DNA from: Bacteroidales bacterium
GTDB lineage: Bacteria > Bacteroidota > Bacteroidia > Bacteroidales > JAGOPY01
Direction: 5' to 3'
DNA: 64,000 nucleotides
Assembly (NCBI GenBank): GCA_017991835.1
Contig: JAGOPY010000009.1
Span: forward strand, 1-64,000
In this document: piece by piece, positions 1 to 7,805 of the stretch
Position numbering within the stretch: position 1 is the stretch's first letter
Layout: each line of letters opens with the position of its first letter
Notes under the pieces: generated by a model
What the model was told of the DNA's origin: nothing
The model's database searches: none
Seen by the model: the letters and a program-made list of their open reading frames with translations, nothing else
Translations under genes and position numbers: made by a program

Positions 1-153
1 CATTGGCTAGTTTTGATCCAAGGTAAAGGCAAATCAAATTCAAATCGACGCCGTCACAAAATCTTCTGTAACGCAGAACTATCAAGCTTTTCAAAGAACT
101 TAAATAAAAGTTAACGCAACACTAGTGGATTAAGATATAAAAGTCTTTATTCC

Positions 154-199
154 TTTTTTCACCAAAGAGCACACAGATTAACACAGAGGAGGAGGAGTG
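154..199. repeat. Dispersed intergenic CACAGAG-type repeat, copy 1
   Basis: This copy begins with a T-run followed by TTCACC and continues as degenerate CACAGA/ACACAGAGG words. A second copy with the same order of words lies at 9131-9177. Both are next to gene ends or starts and are not coding. The remainder of 1-244 shows no convincing gene. Confidence 0.5.
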
Positions 200-244
200 A
201 TAAATTCAAATACTGCCTCAAATCTACGCTAAATAAATATATTA

Positions 245-883
245 TCAAAATTTTTTTTGAATTAACAGGATGCCATCCCTGACCGAAAGCAGCACATTCG
301 TCACTCGCTCGTCTTCATTCACAAAACGGTTGAACCGGATGATACCGGCCGTTTCGGGATCCGTGACATCCTCGTTCTCCAGCACCCTCCCATCCCATAA
401 AGTATTGTCGGCCAGGATAAATCCTCCCGTCTTCACTTTATCAAAAACCATTTGGTAATAATCCAGGTATTGCTCTTTGGCAGCATCGATAAAAACAAGG
501 TCGAAAAGGCCATCCAGATTTGGAAGAACAGATAAAGCCTCCCCCCGGTGAAGGACGATCCGGTTACTCAGTCCGGCCTTTTCAAAATAGCTTTCAGCCA
601 GGTCGGCAAAGAGGGGGTTGGCTTCGATCGTATGCAGTACCCCGCCGCCGGCCAGCCCCTGGGCAAGGCAAATTGCTGAATAGCCTGTAAAGGTCCCGAT
701 TTCGAGTATGGTCACCGGTTTGATCATCCGGCTGATCATCTCCAGGAACCTCCCCTGCACCGGGCCTGAAAGCATCCGGGGATATGGGGTGCGGAGATAG
801 GTTTGTCGCCTGAGTTCATACAGCAATTCGGGCTCCGGGGAGGTGAGCTGTTCGATGTAATCTTCTATCCGGGGATCAATCAT
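245..883 (-). CDS. Class I SAM-dependent O-methyltransferase (caffeoyl-CoA OMT-like)
   Basis: The 212-aa product is a cation-dependent O-methyltransferase of the COMT/CCoAOMT-like family, which moves a methyl group from SAM to a catechol-type or similar hydroxyl. The SAM-binding motif I EIGTFTGYSA is at residues 61-70. The metal-site motifs FIDAAKEQY (131-139) and ADNTLWDG (158-165) are intact, with D133, D159 and N160 as likely ligands. The length is normal for bacterial members. It starts with ATG and overlaps the end of the M16 peptidase gene by 8 bp, so the two are probably co-transcribed. The physiological substrate cannot be read from the sequence. Confidence 0.9.
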   Translation of the reverse strand: MIDPRIEDYIEQLTSPEPELLYELRRQTYLRTPYPRMLSGPVQGRFLEMISRMIKPVTILEIGTFTGYSAICLAQGLAGGGVLHTIEANPLFADLAESYFEKAGLSNRIVLHRGEALSVLPNLDGLFDLVFIDAAKEQYLDYYQMVFDKVKTGGFILADNTLWDGRVLENEDVTDPETAGIIRFNRFVNEDERVTNVLLSVRDGILLIQKKF

Positions 884-2111
884 TTCGGTTGCTTTTAAAG
901 ATCAGCAGGCTCATCCGCTCCGGATCCAGAATCTCCTGTGCTACCTCCATGATCTGGCTGGCAGTGATAGCATCAATCTGCTTCCTGATCTCTTCAGAAT
1001 CGTCGAGACGGGTATCGTGCAGGAAAGCCTTGCCGGCGGCCATCAGGAAGGCTAAATTGGATTCGTTGGCGATTTCGATCTGCCCGATAAGCTGCTTCCG
1101 CGCCTGGCTCAGTTGCAACCCGCCCAGCTTTTCGGTGCGCAGCTTGTCCATTTCACGACGGATCAGCCGGAGCGATTTGTCCAGGTTGTCGTTATCCGTT
1201 CCGAAATAGAGGCTGAAGATCCCTGTATCGGTGTAAGGCAGGTAAGCCGATTCGATCGTGTATGCGTATCCGTGACGCTCCCTGACGGCCAGGTTGAGCC
1301 TGGAATTCATCGCTGGCCCGCCCAGGATGTTGTTCAGCAGAAACAGCGGGTACCGCCGTGGATCTTTCCGGTCATAGGCAATATTCCCCATCATGCAGTG
1401 GGCCTGGTAAGTCGTACGTGTCATGCTCAGGCTGAACGGATTATAACCTGAAAATGCCTTTCTTTCGCCATTCTGGCCTTCTGCCGGCACCGCTTCAAAA
1501 TACTTCCTGACCTGCTGGCCGATCTTCCGGTAGTCAAGGTCGCCGATCGTACTGACGACCATTCTCCCGCCGGTATACTGACTCCGGATAAATCCCAGGG
1601 CATCTTCCCGTGTAAAACGGCCTATATCATCGGGTTTTCCAAGAATATTCCTGCCAAGGGCATGGTTCTTAAAAACGTTTTCTTCCAACACATCGTAAAT
1701 CTCCTCGGCGGGATTATCTTTATAGGAATTGATTTCATCCAGGATGACATCTTTCTCTTTCTGCAGCTCTTTTTCGGGAAAAATCGGATGAATGATAATG
1801 TCCGCGACAAGATCCAATGCCCGGGTAAAATGCTCTTTCAGGAAGGTGGCAAAAATGCAGGTCTCTTCTTTGGCCGTATAGGCATTCAGCTCTCCTCCGA
1901 CACTTTCGAGGCGGACCAGTACGTGGTATGCTTTCCGTCTTTCGGTCCCTTTGAATATCGTGTGTTCGATAAAGTGGGCCATTCCGCTCTGCGTGTCATC
2001 TTCATCCCTTGTTCCGGCATTGATATATACAGCGATATGGGCTACGGGCCCGGCAGCAGGAATATGAAGGAAACGGATATTGTTCGGAAAAGTAACTGTT
2101 TGAAATTCCAT
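876..2111 (-). CDS. M16 family zinc peptidase (insulinase-like)
   Basis: This 411-aa protein is a processing-peptidase-type M16B metallopeptidase. The inverted zinc motif HFIEH lies at residues 46-50, so H46 and H50 bind zinc and E49 is the catalytic base. The downstream acidic stretch VILDEI supplies the likely third ligand. The length fits a single two-lobed M16B subunit. No signal peptide is evident, so it is probably cytoplasmic or associated with the membrane by partners. It lies 36 bp downstream of the GldN-like lipoprotein gene and overlaps the methyltransferase gene, which suggests one transcript. The substrate is unknown. Confidence 0.92.
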   Translation of the reverse strand: MEFQTVTFPNNIRFLHIPAAGPVAHIAVYINAGTRDEDDTQSGMAHFIEHTIFKGTERRKAYHVLVRLESVGGELNAYTAKEETCIFATFLKEHFTRALDLVADIIIHPIFPEKELQKEKDVILDEINSYKDNPAEEIYDVLEENVFKNHALGRNILGKPDDIGRFTREDALGFIRSQYTGGRMVVSTIGDLDYRKIGQQVRKYFEAVPAEGQNGERKAFSGYNPFSLSMTRTTYQAHCMMGNIAYDRKDPRRYPLFLLNNILGGPAMNSRLNLAVRERHGYAYTIESAYLPYTDTGIFSLYFGTDNDNLDKSLRLIRREMDKLRTEKLGGLQLSQARKQLIGQIEIANESNLAFLMAAGKAFLHDTRLDDSEEIRKQIDAITASQIMEVAQEILDPERMSLLIFKSNRND

Positions 2112-2147
2112 CTTCTGTTGATGAACCGCAAATATAGGAATAATGGG

Positions 2148-2747
2148 TTACTCGGGTTTGTAAGAATCGTCTGTATAAATCCAGAACAGAAGCTGGTTAT
2201 AAGTTTGCCCTCCCGACTCTTTAATCATGACCGGACCGATGGCCACGACTTTTTTATCGATCTGCAGGGTGGCCGGATCGTAGCGCCACTCTTCCAGGAA
2301 TCTGATCCGGGAAATATCCTTGTATGTTATGGTTGAGATGATGGCCGTGTCGTACTCTTCATACGGAGGGTTGTTCCTCAGCAATGTCGCGTAAACCGTG
2401 TCCCTGCCGGCCGCCATGACCTCTCCGGGGGTGAGTGGATTGTTGAAATAGTCAAACACCCGCACCTCCCCTTTTTCGGCAGCCTCCATTATTCTTTTCA
2501 GAAATGGCTCCCGCTTCGATCCCTCCAGGTTGTTGATCCACCAGTCGAGCTGCGGATCGTTATTGACGACCGGCACATCATACTGGATCTTCGTCGCCAG
2601 GATTTCCTGGTCTGAAGCACGACTTCCACAGGATGTCATCAATATAAAAATAACAACAGTTGACAAAATCAGGATTGAAGCACAAAACCAAGAATGTCTT
2701 TCTGTTTTTGTGTATCGCAAGGGTGCCTGACAGCTAATAGACGTCAT
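2148..2747 (-). CDS. GldN-like lipoprotein (short GldN paralogue)
   Basis: The 199-aa product has a hydrophobic segment at about residues 20-36 ending in the lipobox LMTSC (Cys40), so it should be a lipoprotein. The mature part resembles the core of GldN encoded at 56162-57010. PPYEEYDT is at 127-134 here and 139-146 in GldN, followed in both by an S/T-R-I-R stretch, E-x-W, a PVM motif and YN-x-x-LFWIY. It lacks GldN's N-terminal region and C-terminal extension. I infer an accessory periplasmic or outer-membrane part of the T9SS/gliding apparatus, but it is far from that operon. It sits between dinD (29 bp upstream) and the M16 peptidase gene. Confidence 0.72.
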   Translation of the reverse strand: MTSISCQAPLRYTKTERHSWFCASILILSTVVIFILMTSCGSRASDQEILATKIQYDVPVVNNDPQLDWWINNLEGSKREPFLKRIMEAAEKGEVRVFDYFNNPLTPGEVMAAGRDTVYATLLRNNPPYEEYDTAIISTITYKDISRIRFLEEWRYDPATLQIDKKVVAIGPVMIKESGGQTYNQLLFWIYTDDSYKPE

Positions 2748-2776
2748 CTTTTTTCTGGTATTTCTTTAAATACAAT

Positions 2777-3622
2777 TTATTCAGATAGTTTCTCAGGTTT
2801 TTTACCGATCTGTTTTTCTTCGCTTTTTACTCTTCGTTCCAGTTTTTTAATATCTTCCTCGGCCGGCAATTCTTCCGGCTTAATTCCACGGTCAAGCAAG
2901 AGTTTTCTAACTCCCTTATTGTTTTTGATATGCTCTGCAGAAATTTCACCTTCGGTTTTTAGAATTTTATCTTTTGCATTGAAAATGGTGATTTCAGTTG
3001 CAAAGTCTTTGGCTTTTATCGTAATAGTAGGAAGAAAATCAGCCAGAACACGCTCTTTAGGAACACCTAATTTACCTTTCATCTGTTGTGTGGTTTTGCC
3101 TCCAAACAGGGCAGCATCACCTTTACTTCTGATGATTCCAAAGTTTTTATCGTTACCGGTTTGCTCATAAATGATTGAGGATAGCTCCTTTTCCGACAAA
3201 CTTAATTTTTCTCTTGCTTGCAGTCTTTCCCAGTCATTGATTCGTTGTTCGATTATTTCGTACTTTCTGGTTTGAACCGCAAAATAATTTTGAGCGAATG
3301 CAATTGGCTCTTTTTTTGGGTCTCCGTTTTGAGCAATAAGATAACATGCATAGCGGGTAAGCATGATATCATCAATATCCTTGGTGGCTCCTTTGGGCAT
3401 ATTTATCGTTTTGTTGATGTCAACAAAATGATCAGAAATATGATTGCCACCGGCTTCACAGGAAGTTTTTGCTTTAACAATTACATTGACAAAGTTCCGC
3501 CATTCTGTATAGCCCAACAAATGCTGAATATCCCGGGCAAACCAGAATTCAATACCATTATTAGCTGTATTGGAATGGTCCTGAAATGTATCGGTTAATG
3601 TTTTTACAAGTTCCTTCTTCAT
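2777..3622 (-). CDS. dinD: DNA damage-inducible protein D (DinD-like, BRO-N domain)
   Basis: The 281-aa protein has the DinD layout. An N-terminal BRO/DinD region (about 10-130) contains FWFARDIQHLLGY and the conserved TRYACYLIAQNGDPKK, and a charged helical C-terminus follows. E. coli DinD is an SOS-induced inhibitor of RecA; the role here is inferred from similarity only. The gene is visibly more AT-rich than its neighbours. It has a strong Shine-Dalgarno sequence (AGGGAGGT on the minus strand, 3628-3635, 5 nt from the ATG), which is uncommon in this phylum. Both features suggest acquisition by transfer. It may share a transcript with the GldN-like gene downstream. Confidence 0.88.
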   Translation of the reverse strand: MKKELVKTLTDTFQDHSNTANNGIEFWFARDIQHLLGYTEWRNFVNVIVKAKTSCEAGGNHISDHFVDINKTINMPKGATKDIDDIMLTRYACYLIAQNGDPKKEPIAFAQNYFAVQTRKYEIIEQRINDWERLQAREKLSLSEKELSSIIYEQTGNDKNFGIIRSKGDAALFGGKTTQQMKGKLGVPKERVLADFLPTITIKAKDFATEITIFNAKDKILKTEGEISAEHIKNNKGVRKLLLDRGIKPEELPAEEDIKKLERRVKSEEKQIGKKPEKLSE

Positions 3623-3627
3623 AGCTT

Positions 3628-3635
3628 ACCTCCCT
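3628..3635 (-). promoter_or_regulatory. Strong Shine-Dalgarno of dinD
   Basis: The minus strand reads AGGGAGGT 5 nt before the dinD ATG at 3622. It stands out because most genes in this window have no clear purine-rich ribosome-binding site. Confidence 0.6.
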
Positions 3636-4014
3636 TTAATTTGAGTGTCTGTACGGCTTAATGGCCAAATCTGCATCAATCATTACTTTGAATCCTCTGA
3701 TTCAATATATCAGCGTTTTTTATTCCAGCTTAGTCAGGCTATGCATAAAAGTTGTTTGTCTTATATTTCAATTAATTCTCACAGTTTAGTATCAATAAGC
3801 GGTTCGGCAGAAAAGCATCCCGCAAAGATTGGGACATTGCTGCAAAAATCACATTCGGTGTGTCGATGTCTCTTTTTTCGTCTAGCAAGGAACATTAACG
3901 AAGAATTTTCAGTCAATATCCTTCTTAATCACTATTCCGGCATAAACTTTTTTTATTTTTAGTTGTTATTACATCAAACATTTTTTTTAAACCACCATCC
4001 TAAAAATCAACATT
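3636..4014. other. Non-coding AT-rich gap upstream of dinD
   Basis: This is the only stretch over 300 bp without a gene. It holds the divergent upstream regions of dinD (minus) and the DUF2892 gene (plus). The one clear structure is a perfect inverted repeat, TTGAATC-CTCT-GATTCAA, at 3688-3705. I see no credible ORF or RNA gene in it. Confidence 0.6.
3688..3705. promoter_or_regulatory. Palindrome upstream of dinD, possible operator
   Basis: A perfect 7-bp inverted repeat with a 4-nt spacer (TTGAATC-CTCT-GATTCAA) lies about 65-85 bp upstream of the dinD start. DinD homologues are damage-regulated, so an operator role is possible, but no known LexA box matches it. Confidence 0.25.
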
Positions 4015-4215
4015 ATGAAAAAGAACATGGGCTCTGCCGACAAAGTTATCCGTTTATTGATTGCCGCCGTTATTATCCTGCTTTATATCCTCAATGTTGT
4101 TTCCGGCGTACTGGGATATATTCTTCTTGCTTTTGCATTCATCTTCATTGTGACCAGCCTGGTCAGCTTTTGCCCGCTCTATACCATCTTCGGTATCAAA
4201 ACATGTAAAAAGTAG
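4015..4215 (+). CDS. Small DUF2892 (YgaP transmembrane-like) membrane protein
   Basis: This 66-aa protein matches the DUF2892 family. A short N-terminal segment with the K-x-I-R pattern is followed by two hydrophobic helices at about 15-33 and 35-52, then a Cys-Pro-Leu-Tyr segment near the end (SFCPLYTIFGI). These are inner-membrane proteins often found with rhodanese or redox proteins, and no function can be assigned here. It stands alone on the plus strand and converges on the double-receiver/ATP-grasp gene, which ends 7 bp away. Confidence 0.8.
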   Translation: MKKNMGSADKVIRLLIAAVIILLYILNVVSGVLGYILLAFAFIFIVTSLVSFCPLYTIFGIKTCKK

Positions 4216-4221
4216 TTCTGA

Positions 4222-7191
4222 TCAGGGCTTATAAATCACGCCGAGGTTTTTCTTTCCGTCGATCTCCACCAGCAACGGGCTTTCAAACCGGATATGGCGG
4301 ATATATTCATCTTCCTGGATGGCCGGCTGGGCATTCAGGTAGGCCAGGTCATAATAGCCGTCGTTCAGGTACGGATTGATCGTAAAATAGCCGACCCGGA
4401 AGGAGGTCAGGTTCTGGAAAAAGTGGGTTCCCTGGCTGGGATCGATCCGGTAGTTCTCAAGCCCTGACTCGATGATCACGCGTGCGGCTGAGATCTGGGG
4501 CCATTTGACCGGGATTCCGAGCCATGGATCCTGCGAGCCCCAGCGGCCCGGTCCGATCAGGATGTAGTTCTTCTGCTCCGTCCTGAACTGATCGTTGATC
4601 TTGCTGATCCTGTTTACCAGTTCCGTATTGCGGGCCGGGTTGAACGACTCGGGTTTGATGTAGACGATGTCGGTCAGATCGTTGATGGAGCCGTTTCCGA
4701 GGGCCGATTTTGAATAGAGAATGGTCTTATCCATGGGTACTTTCTCCAGGTCGGTCGAGATGCTCTCTTTGTTGTCGACAATAGGCCTGATCTGCAGACA
4801 ATAGAAAACCTTCGGATCGGAAGCGGGCCGGTTGAGGTCGACGGCAAATTCGATCTCCACCGGTTTACCCATCTCTTTCTGGCCGATTTCCAGGATGGTC
4901 TGCAGGATCTCAGGCAACGGGAAAACATTATGCTTCAGAATATTCGAAAAGGTGACCAGCTTTTTCCCTTCGTAATTGACTCCGTCGCGAAGTGTGCCGT
5001 TCTGTAGGTCGTACGTGGAAGCAACCCATTTCAGCGATCCGTCGGCTTCGGCTTCTTTGATCGGCAGTTTCAGGATATTGATCCCATCGTCGATATTGGG
5101 TTTGAACATCTCCGGGTGCATATCCAGGGCGTAGAAATACTTCTGGGTCTCCCTGAGGGCTGCTTCCGGAGAATAGGTCTGAAGTACACGCTTCGGATAT
5201 TTTGGCGAGAAATGAAGGGCAAGGCCGCCGTCGACGATATACTTCCCGAGCCCGAGCGCAATGCTGGCCACTCCATCCTCCGGTTTTTCGGGTTCCAGCG
5301 GGTAAAAGTTGATGGACCGGGCCACGCCTGAAAAAGAGGGATAGAAGCGGTTGCCATATTTGGTGCCTGCCACCGTCTGCATCACAATCCCCATCTTCTC
5401 CTCGTCGATCACGTTGGATGTCGCCGTCATGTAAGCTTTGCTGGCTTTGAAGTAAGTCGATGCATAAACGCTTTTTATCGCATTGCTGAGCATTTCCATC
5501 ATCACCCGTTCATTATCCATCACATAGGGTACCATATAGGTCGAATAAATCCCGGCAAACGGTTGATAATGTGAATCTTCCAGTAAGCTTGACGACCTTA
5601 CGGCGATGGGGCTCCTGACATAGGAGATGAGCGTGTACAGGTCTTCGTGGATACGGAACGGCAGCCGGGCATGGATGAATTCCTTCAGGATTTCCTCGTC
5701 GCTCCGATCCGACAAAGCAACTTCATAGAGATTGTTTTCCTCCATGAACTCATCAAAGATATCGGTACAAAGAACAACGGTCCTGGGAATGGTGATATAC
5801 ACTCCCGGCCATTTTTCCAGGATACGGTTGCGCTTGATCAGCATATCGAGAAATGCCAGTCCGCGGGCCTTTCCGCCGATCGATCCTTCCCCGATGCGGG
5901 TAAAAGTAAGATATTCATCGAACCGGTCGCGCCGGAACTGGGCGATGACCCCCCGCGATTTGCTTATCCGGAAGCTGGCGATGGCATCGAAAAGGTAGCG
6001 CCTCACCTCGTCCAGGTCGGTAAAATCGTCGAGGGTAATATCGACCAGCATCTCAGCGAGTGGAAATAACGCCCTGGCTCTGAGCCATTTGGAGAGCTGG
6101 TTGCGGCTGAGATGATAGCGCAGCGCTTCGTCCGGCACCTGGAAAAGCAATTCCTGCAGACCTTTCAAATCCACCGCCCTGGCTATTTCTTCACCGGTAT
6201 CCGGGTCAATAAAAACAAAATCGCCGAAGGCAAAATACTCCCGGATATAATTCTTTAGCTCTACCGATATCGTTTTAGAACTCTTGTTGATGAACCCGAC
6301 ATTCAGCCTCCTGGCCACTTCATCCCCTTCTTTATCCGACGACTGCAGCAGGATGGGCATAAACGGATCGTCGCGCTGCACTTTTTCGCAGAATTTCACA
6401 CCGGCGTACTTCTCCTGTTTGCCGTTGCGCGGATAGCTCATATCGGTAATGATCCCCAGCAGGTTGCGCTTGTATTTCTCATAGAGACCCAGCGCCTCCT
6501 CATACGTGGTTGCCAGCATGATCTTGGGGCGTCCCCGCATCCGCAGCATCATCTGGTGTTCGTTCAGCCCTTCCGTCATGAAGTCTTTCGATTGTTTGAA
6601 GATGATCTTGTAGATGTTGGGAAGATAACTGGAATAAAACCGGATGGAGTCTTCCACGAGCAAAATAGCCTGGACCCCTACCTCGCGGATATCGTGATCG
6701 ACGTTCATTTTATCTTCGATCAGCTTAATGATGGCCAGCAGAAGATCTGCATTTCCAAGCCAGCTGAAGATATAATCGACAGCGCTTTTCGTCGTATCGT
6801 TCAGTTTGAGGGTCACTTCGCGTGAGAAGGGTGTAAGGACAACGATCGGGATCGCCGGGTTTTTCATCTTGATCTTCTCGGCAAGGCTGAATGTATCCAT
6901 CTCTTCGGAGCTGAGCATGACCACCACCAGGTCGATCTTCTCGTCGTGCAGGATGTCGAACGCTTTCTTTTCCGAATCGGCCAGGATAAACTGCGGCGGA
7001 TAGCGAAGGTTCAGTGAGACATATTCGATGAAAATCTGCTCGTCGATCCGGCCGTCGTCTTCCAGCACAAAGGCATCGTAAGTGCTTGATATCAGCAGGA
7101 CATGATAGATCCTCCGCCGCATCAGCTTGTTGAATGAGGTATCGCTGAAATAATATTTTGGCGTCCGGTAGGCTATGTTGGAAAAAGGCAT
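4222..7191 (-). CDS. Double receiver domain plus PEP/pyruvate-binding ATP-grasp protein
   Basis: This 989-aa protein starts with two receiver-like domains. The first (about 30-155) lacks the acceptor Asp, the matching strand reading LVVVMLSS. The second (about 174-320) keeps the acidic pair E180/D181, acceptor D250, S284/S285 and K303. A helical linker follows, then a pyruvate-phosphate-dikinase-type ATP-grasp module (about 425-815) with GSIGGKARGL (436-445), RSSSLLEDS (532-540) and FAGIYSTY (545-552). The swivelling His domain and the PEP-binding barrel of real PPDK or PEP synthase are absent. The C-terminal 170 residues, with GPGRWGSQDP, are of unknown type. No membrane segment is seen. It is probably a cytoplasmic signalling or phosphotransfer protein, not PEP synthase. 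Confidence 0.85.
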   Translation of the reverse strand: MPFSNIAYRTPKYYFSDTSFNKLMRRRIYHVLLISSTYDAFVLEDDGRIDEQIFIEYVSLNLRYPPQFILADSEKKAFDILHDEKIDLVVVMLSSEEMDTFSLAEKIKMKNPAIPIVVLTPFSREVTLKLNDTTKSAVDYIFSWLGNADLLLAIIKLIEDKMNVDHDIREVGVQAILLVEDSIRFYSSYLPNIYKIIFKQSKDFMTEGLNEHQMMLRMRGRPKIMLATTYEEALGLYEKYKRNLLGIITDMSYPRNGKQEKYAGVKFCEKVQRDDPFMPILLQSSDKEGDEVARRLNVGFINKSSKTISVELKNYIREYFAFGDFVFIDPDTGEEIARAVDLKGLQELLFQVPDEALRYHLSRNQLSKWLRARALFPLAEMLVDITLDDFTDLDEVRRYLFDAIASFRISKSRGVIAQFRRDRFDEYLTFTRIGEGSIGGKARGLAFLDMLIKRNRILEKWPGVYITIPRTVVLCTDIFDEFMEENNLYEVALSDRSDEEILKEFIHARLPFRIHEDLYTLISYVRSPIAVRSSSLLEDSHYQPFAGIYSTYMVPYVMDNERVMMEMLSNAIKSVYASTYFKASKAYMTATSNVIDEEKMGIVMQTVAGTKYGNRFYPSFSGVARSINFYPLEPEKPEDGVASIALGLGKYIVDGGLALHFSPKYPKRVLQTYSPEAALRETQKYFYALDMHPEMFKPNIDDGINILKLPIKEAEADGSLKWVASTYDLQNGTLRDGVNYEGKKLVTFSNILKHNVFPLPEILQTILEIGQKEMGKPVEIEFAVDLNRPASDPKVFYCLQIRPIVDNKESISTDLEKVPMDKTILYSKSALGNGSINDLTDIVYIKPESFNPARNTELVNRISKINDQFRTEQKNYILIGPGRWGSQDPWLGIPVKWPQISAARVIIESGLENYRIDPSQGTHFFQNLTSFRVGYFTINPYLNDGYYDLAYLNAQPAIQEDEYIRHIRFESPLLVEIDGKKNLGVIYKP

Positions 7192-7201
7192 CGGAATAAT
7201 G

Positions 7202-7243
7202 TTGAATTCTTAATTCTTAATGCTAAACTTTGGACTTTGAACT
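7202..7243. repeat. Degenerate 7-bp tandem array at lipocalin gene 3' end
   Basis: Six consecutive heptamers (ttgaatt, cttaatt, cttaatg, ctaaact, ttggact, ttgaact) run up to and into the stop codon of the lipocalin gene, which ends at 7242. The array fills the gap to the start of the receiver/ATP-grasp gene. It resembles the arrays at 20206, 31819 and 63346-63510. Confidence 0.5.
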
Positions 7244-7793
7244 ATTTTGCCTGTTTGTGGCATTCCTGGCTCACCCTGATCAGGTTCTGTGTTGCAAATC
7301 CGTTATCTGCAGCGATCCGGACCAGTTCGCCATAAAGGTTCTCCTCAATGACCGGATTACGGGCCAGCAGCCAGAAGAATTTCCGGGACGGACTCCCGAC
7401 AAGGACATACCGGTATTCCGGATCGAGGTGAAAGATGTAGTACCCGCCGCTGAATGGCCAGAAGAACTGCACCTTCAGCCTGCCCGGCTCATTTTTATCA
7501 GGGTTCCACGCTTTGCCCTTCACCGAGCTTATTTTCGACGGGTCTTTTTCACTATAACCGGTATTGATCACCGTGATCCGGCCGTCGTCGCGCAGGCTGT
7601 ATTCCGCCGTGCAGCATATCAGCCCTTTCTCGAAGGAATTCGGCAAGCGGGCTATTTCGTACCATTTTCCCGAATATCTCTCCAGGTCAACCTTTGGGAC
7701 AGTTTGCAGTGATTTCATAGAAGATGAGCAAGCAGTAAAGATAATGAAAGTGATGAACAACGCCAAAAGGGATTTCACATTCATGGATTTCAT
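7242..7793 (-). CDS. Blc-type lipocalin lipoprotein
   Basis: The 183-aa product has a signal peptide ending in the lipobox FTACS (Cys21), so it should be an outer-membrane lipoprotein. The mature part is a bacterial lipocalin. The GKWYEIARLP signature is at about 42-51 and the C-terminal strand pair carries YRYVLVGSPSRKFFWLLAR. Blc homologues bind lysophospholipids and fatty acids at the outer membrane. An alternative ATG four codons downstream (MNVKS) is possible. It lies 12 bp downstream of cinA on the same strand and 50 bp upstream of the receiver/ATP-grasp gene. Confidence 0.9.
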   Translation of the reverse strand: MKSMNVKSLLALFITFIIFTACSSSMKSLQTVPKVDLERYSGKWYEIARLPNSFEKGLICCTAEYSLRDDGRITVINTGYSEKDPSKISSVKGKAWNPDKNEPGRLKVQFFWPFSGGYYIFHLDPEYRYVLVGSPSRKFFWLLARNPVIEENLYGELVRIAADNGFATQNLIRVSQECHKQAK

Positions 7794-7805
7794 GGCATTT
7801 TGGTT

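Noticed and set aside
4222..7191. PEP synthase or pyruvate phosphate dikinase
   Set aside because: The His-containing swivel and the PEP-binding barrel are missing, so neither reaction can be completed.
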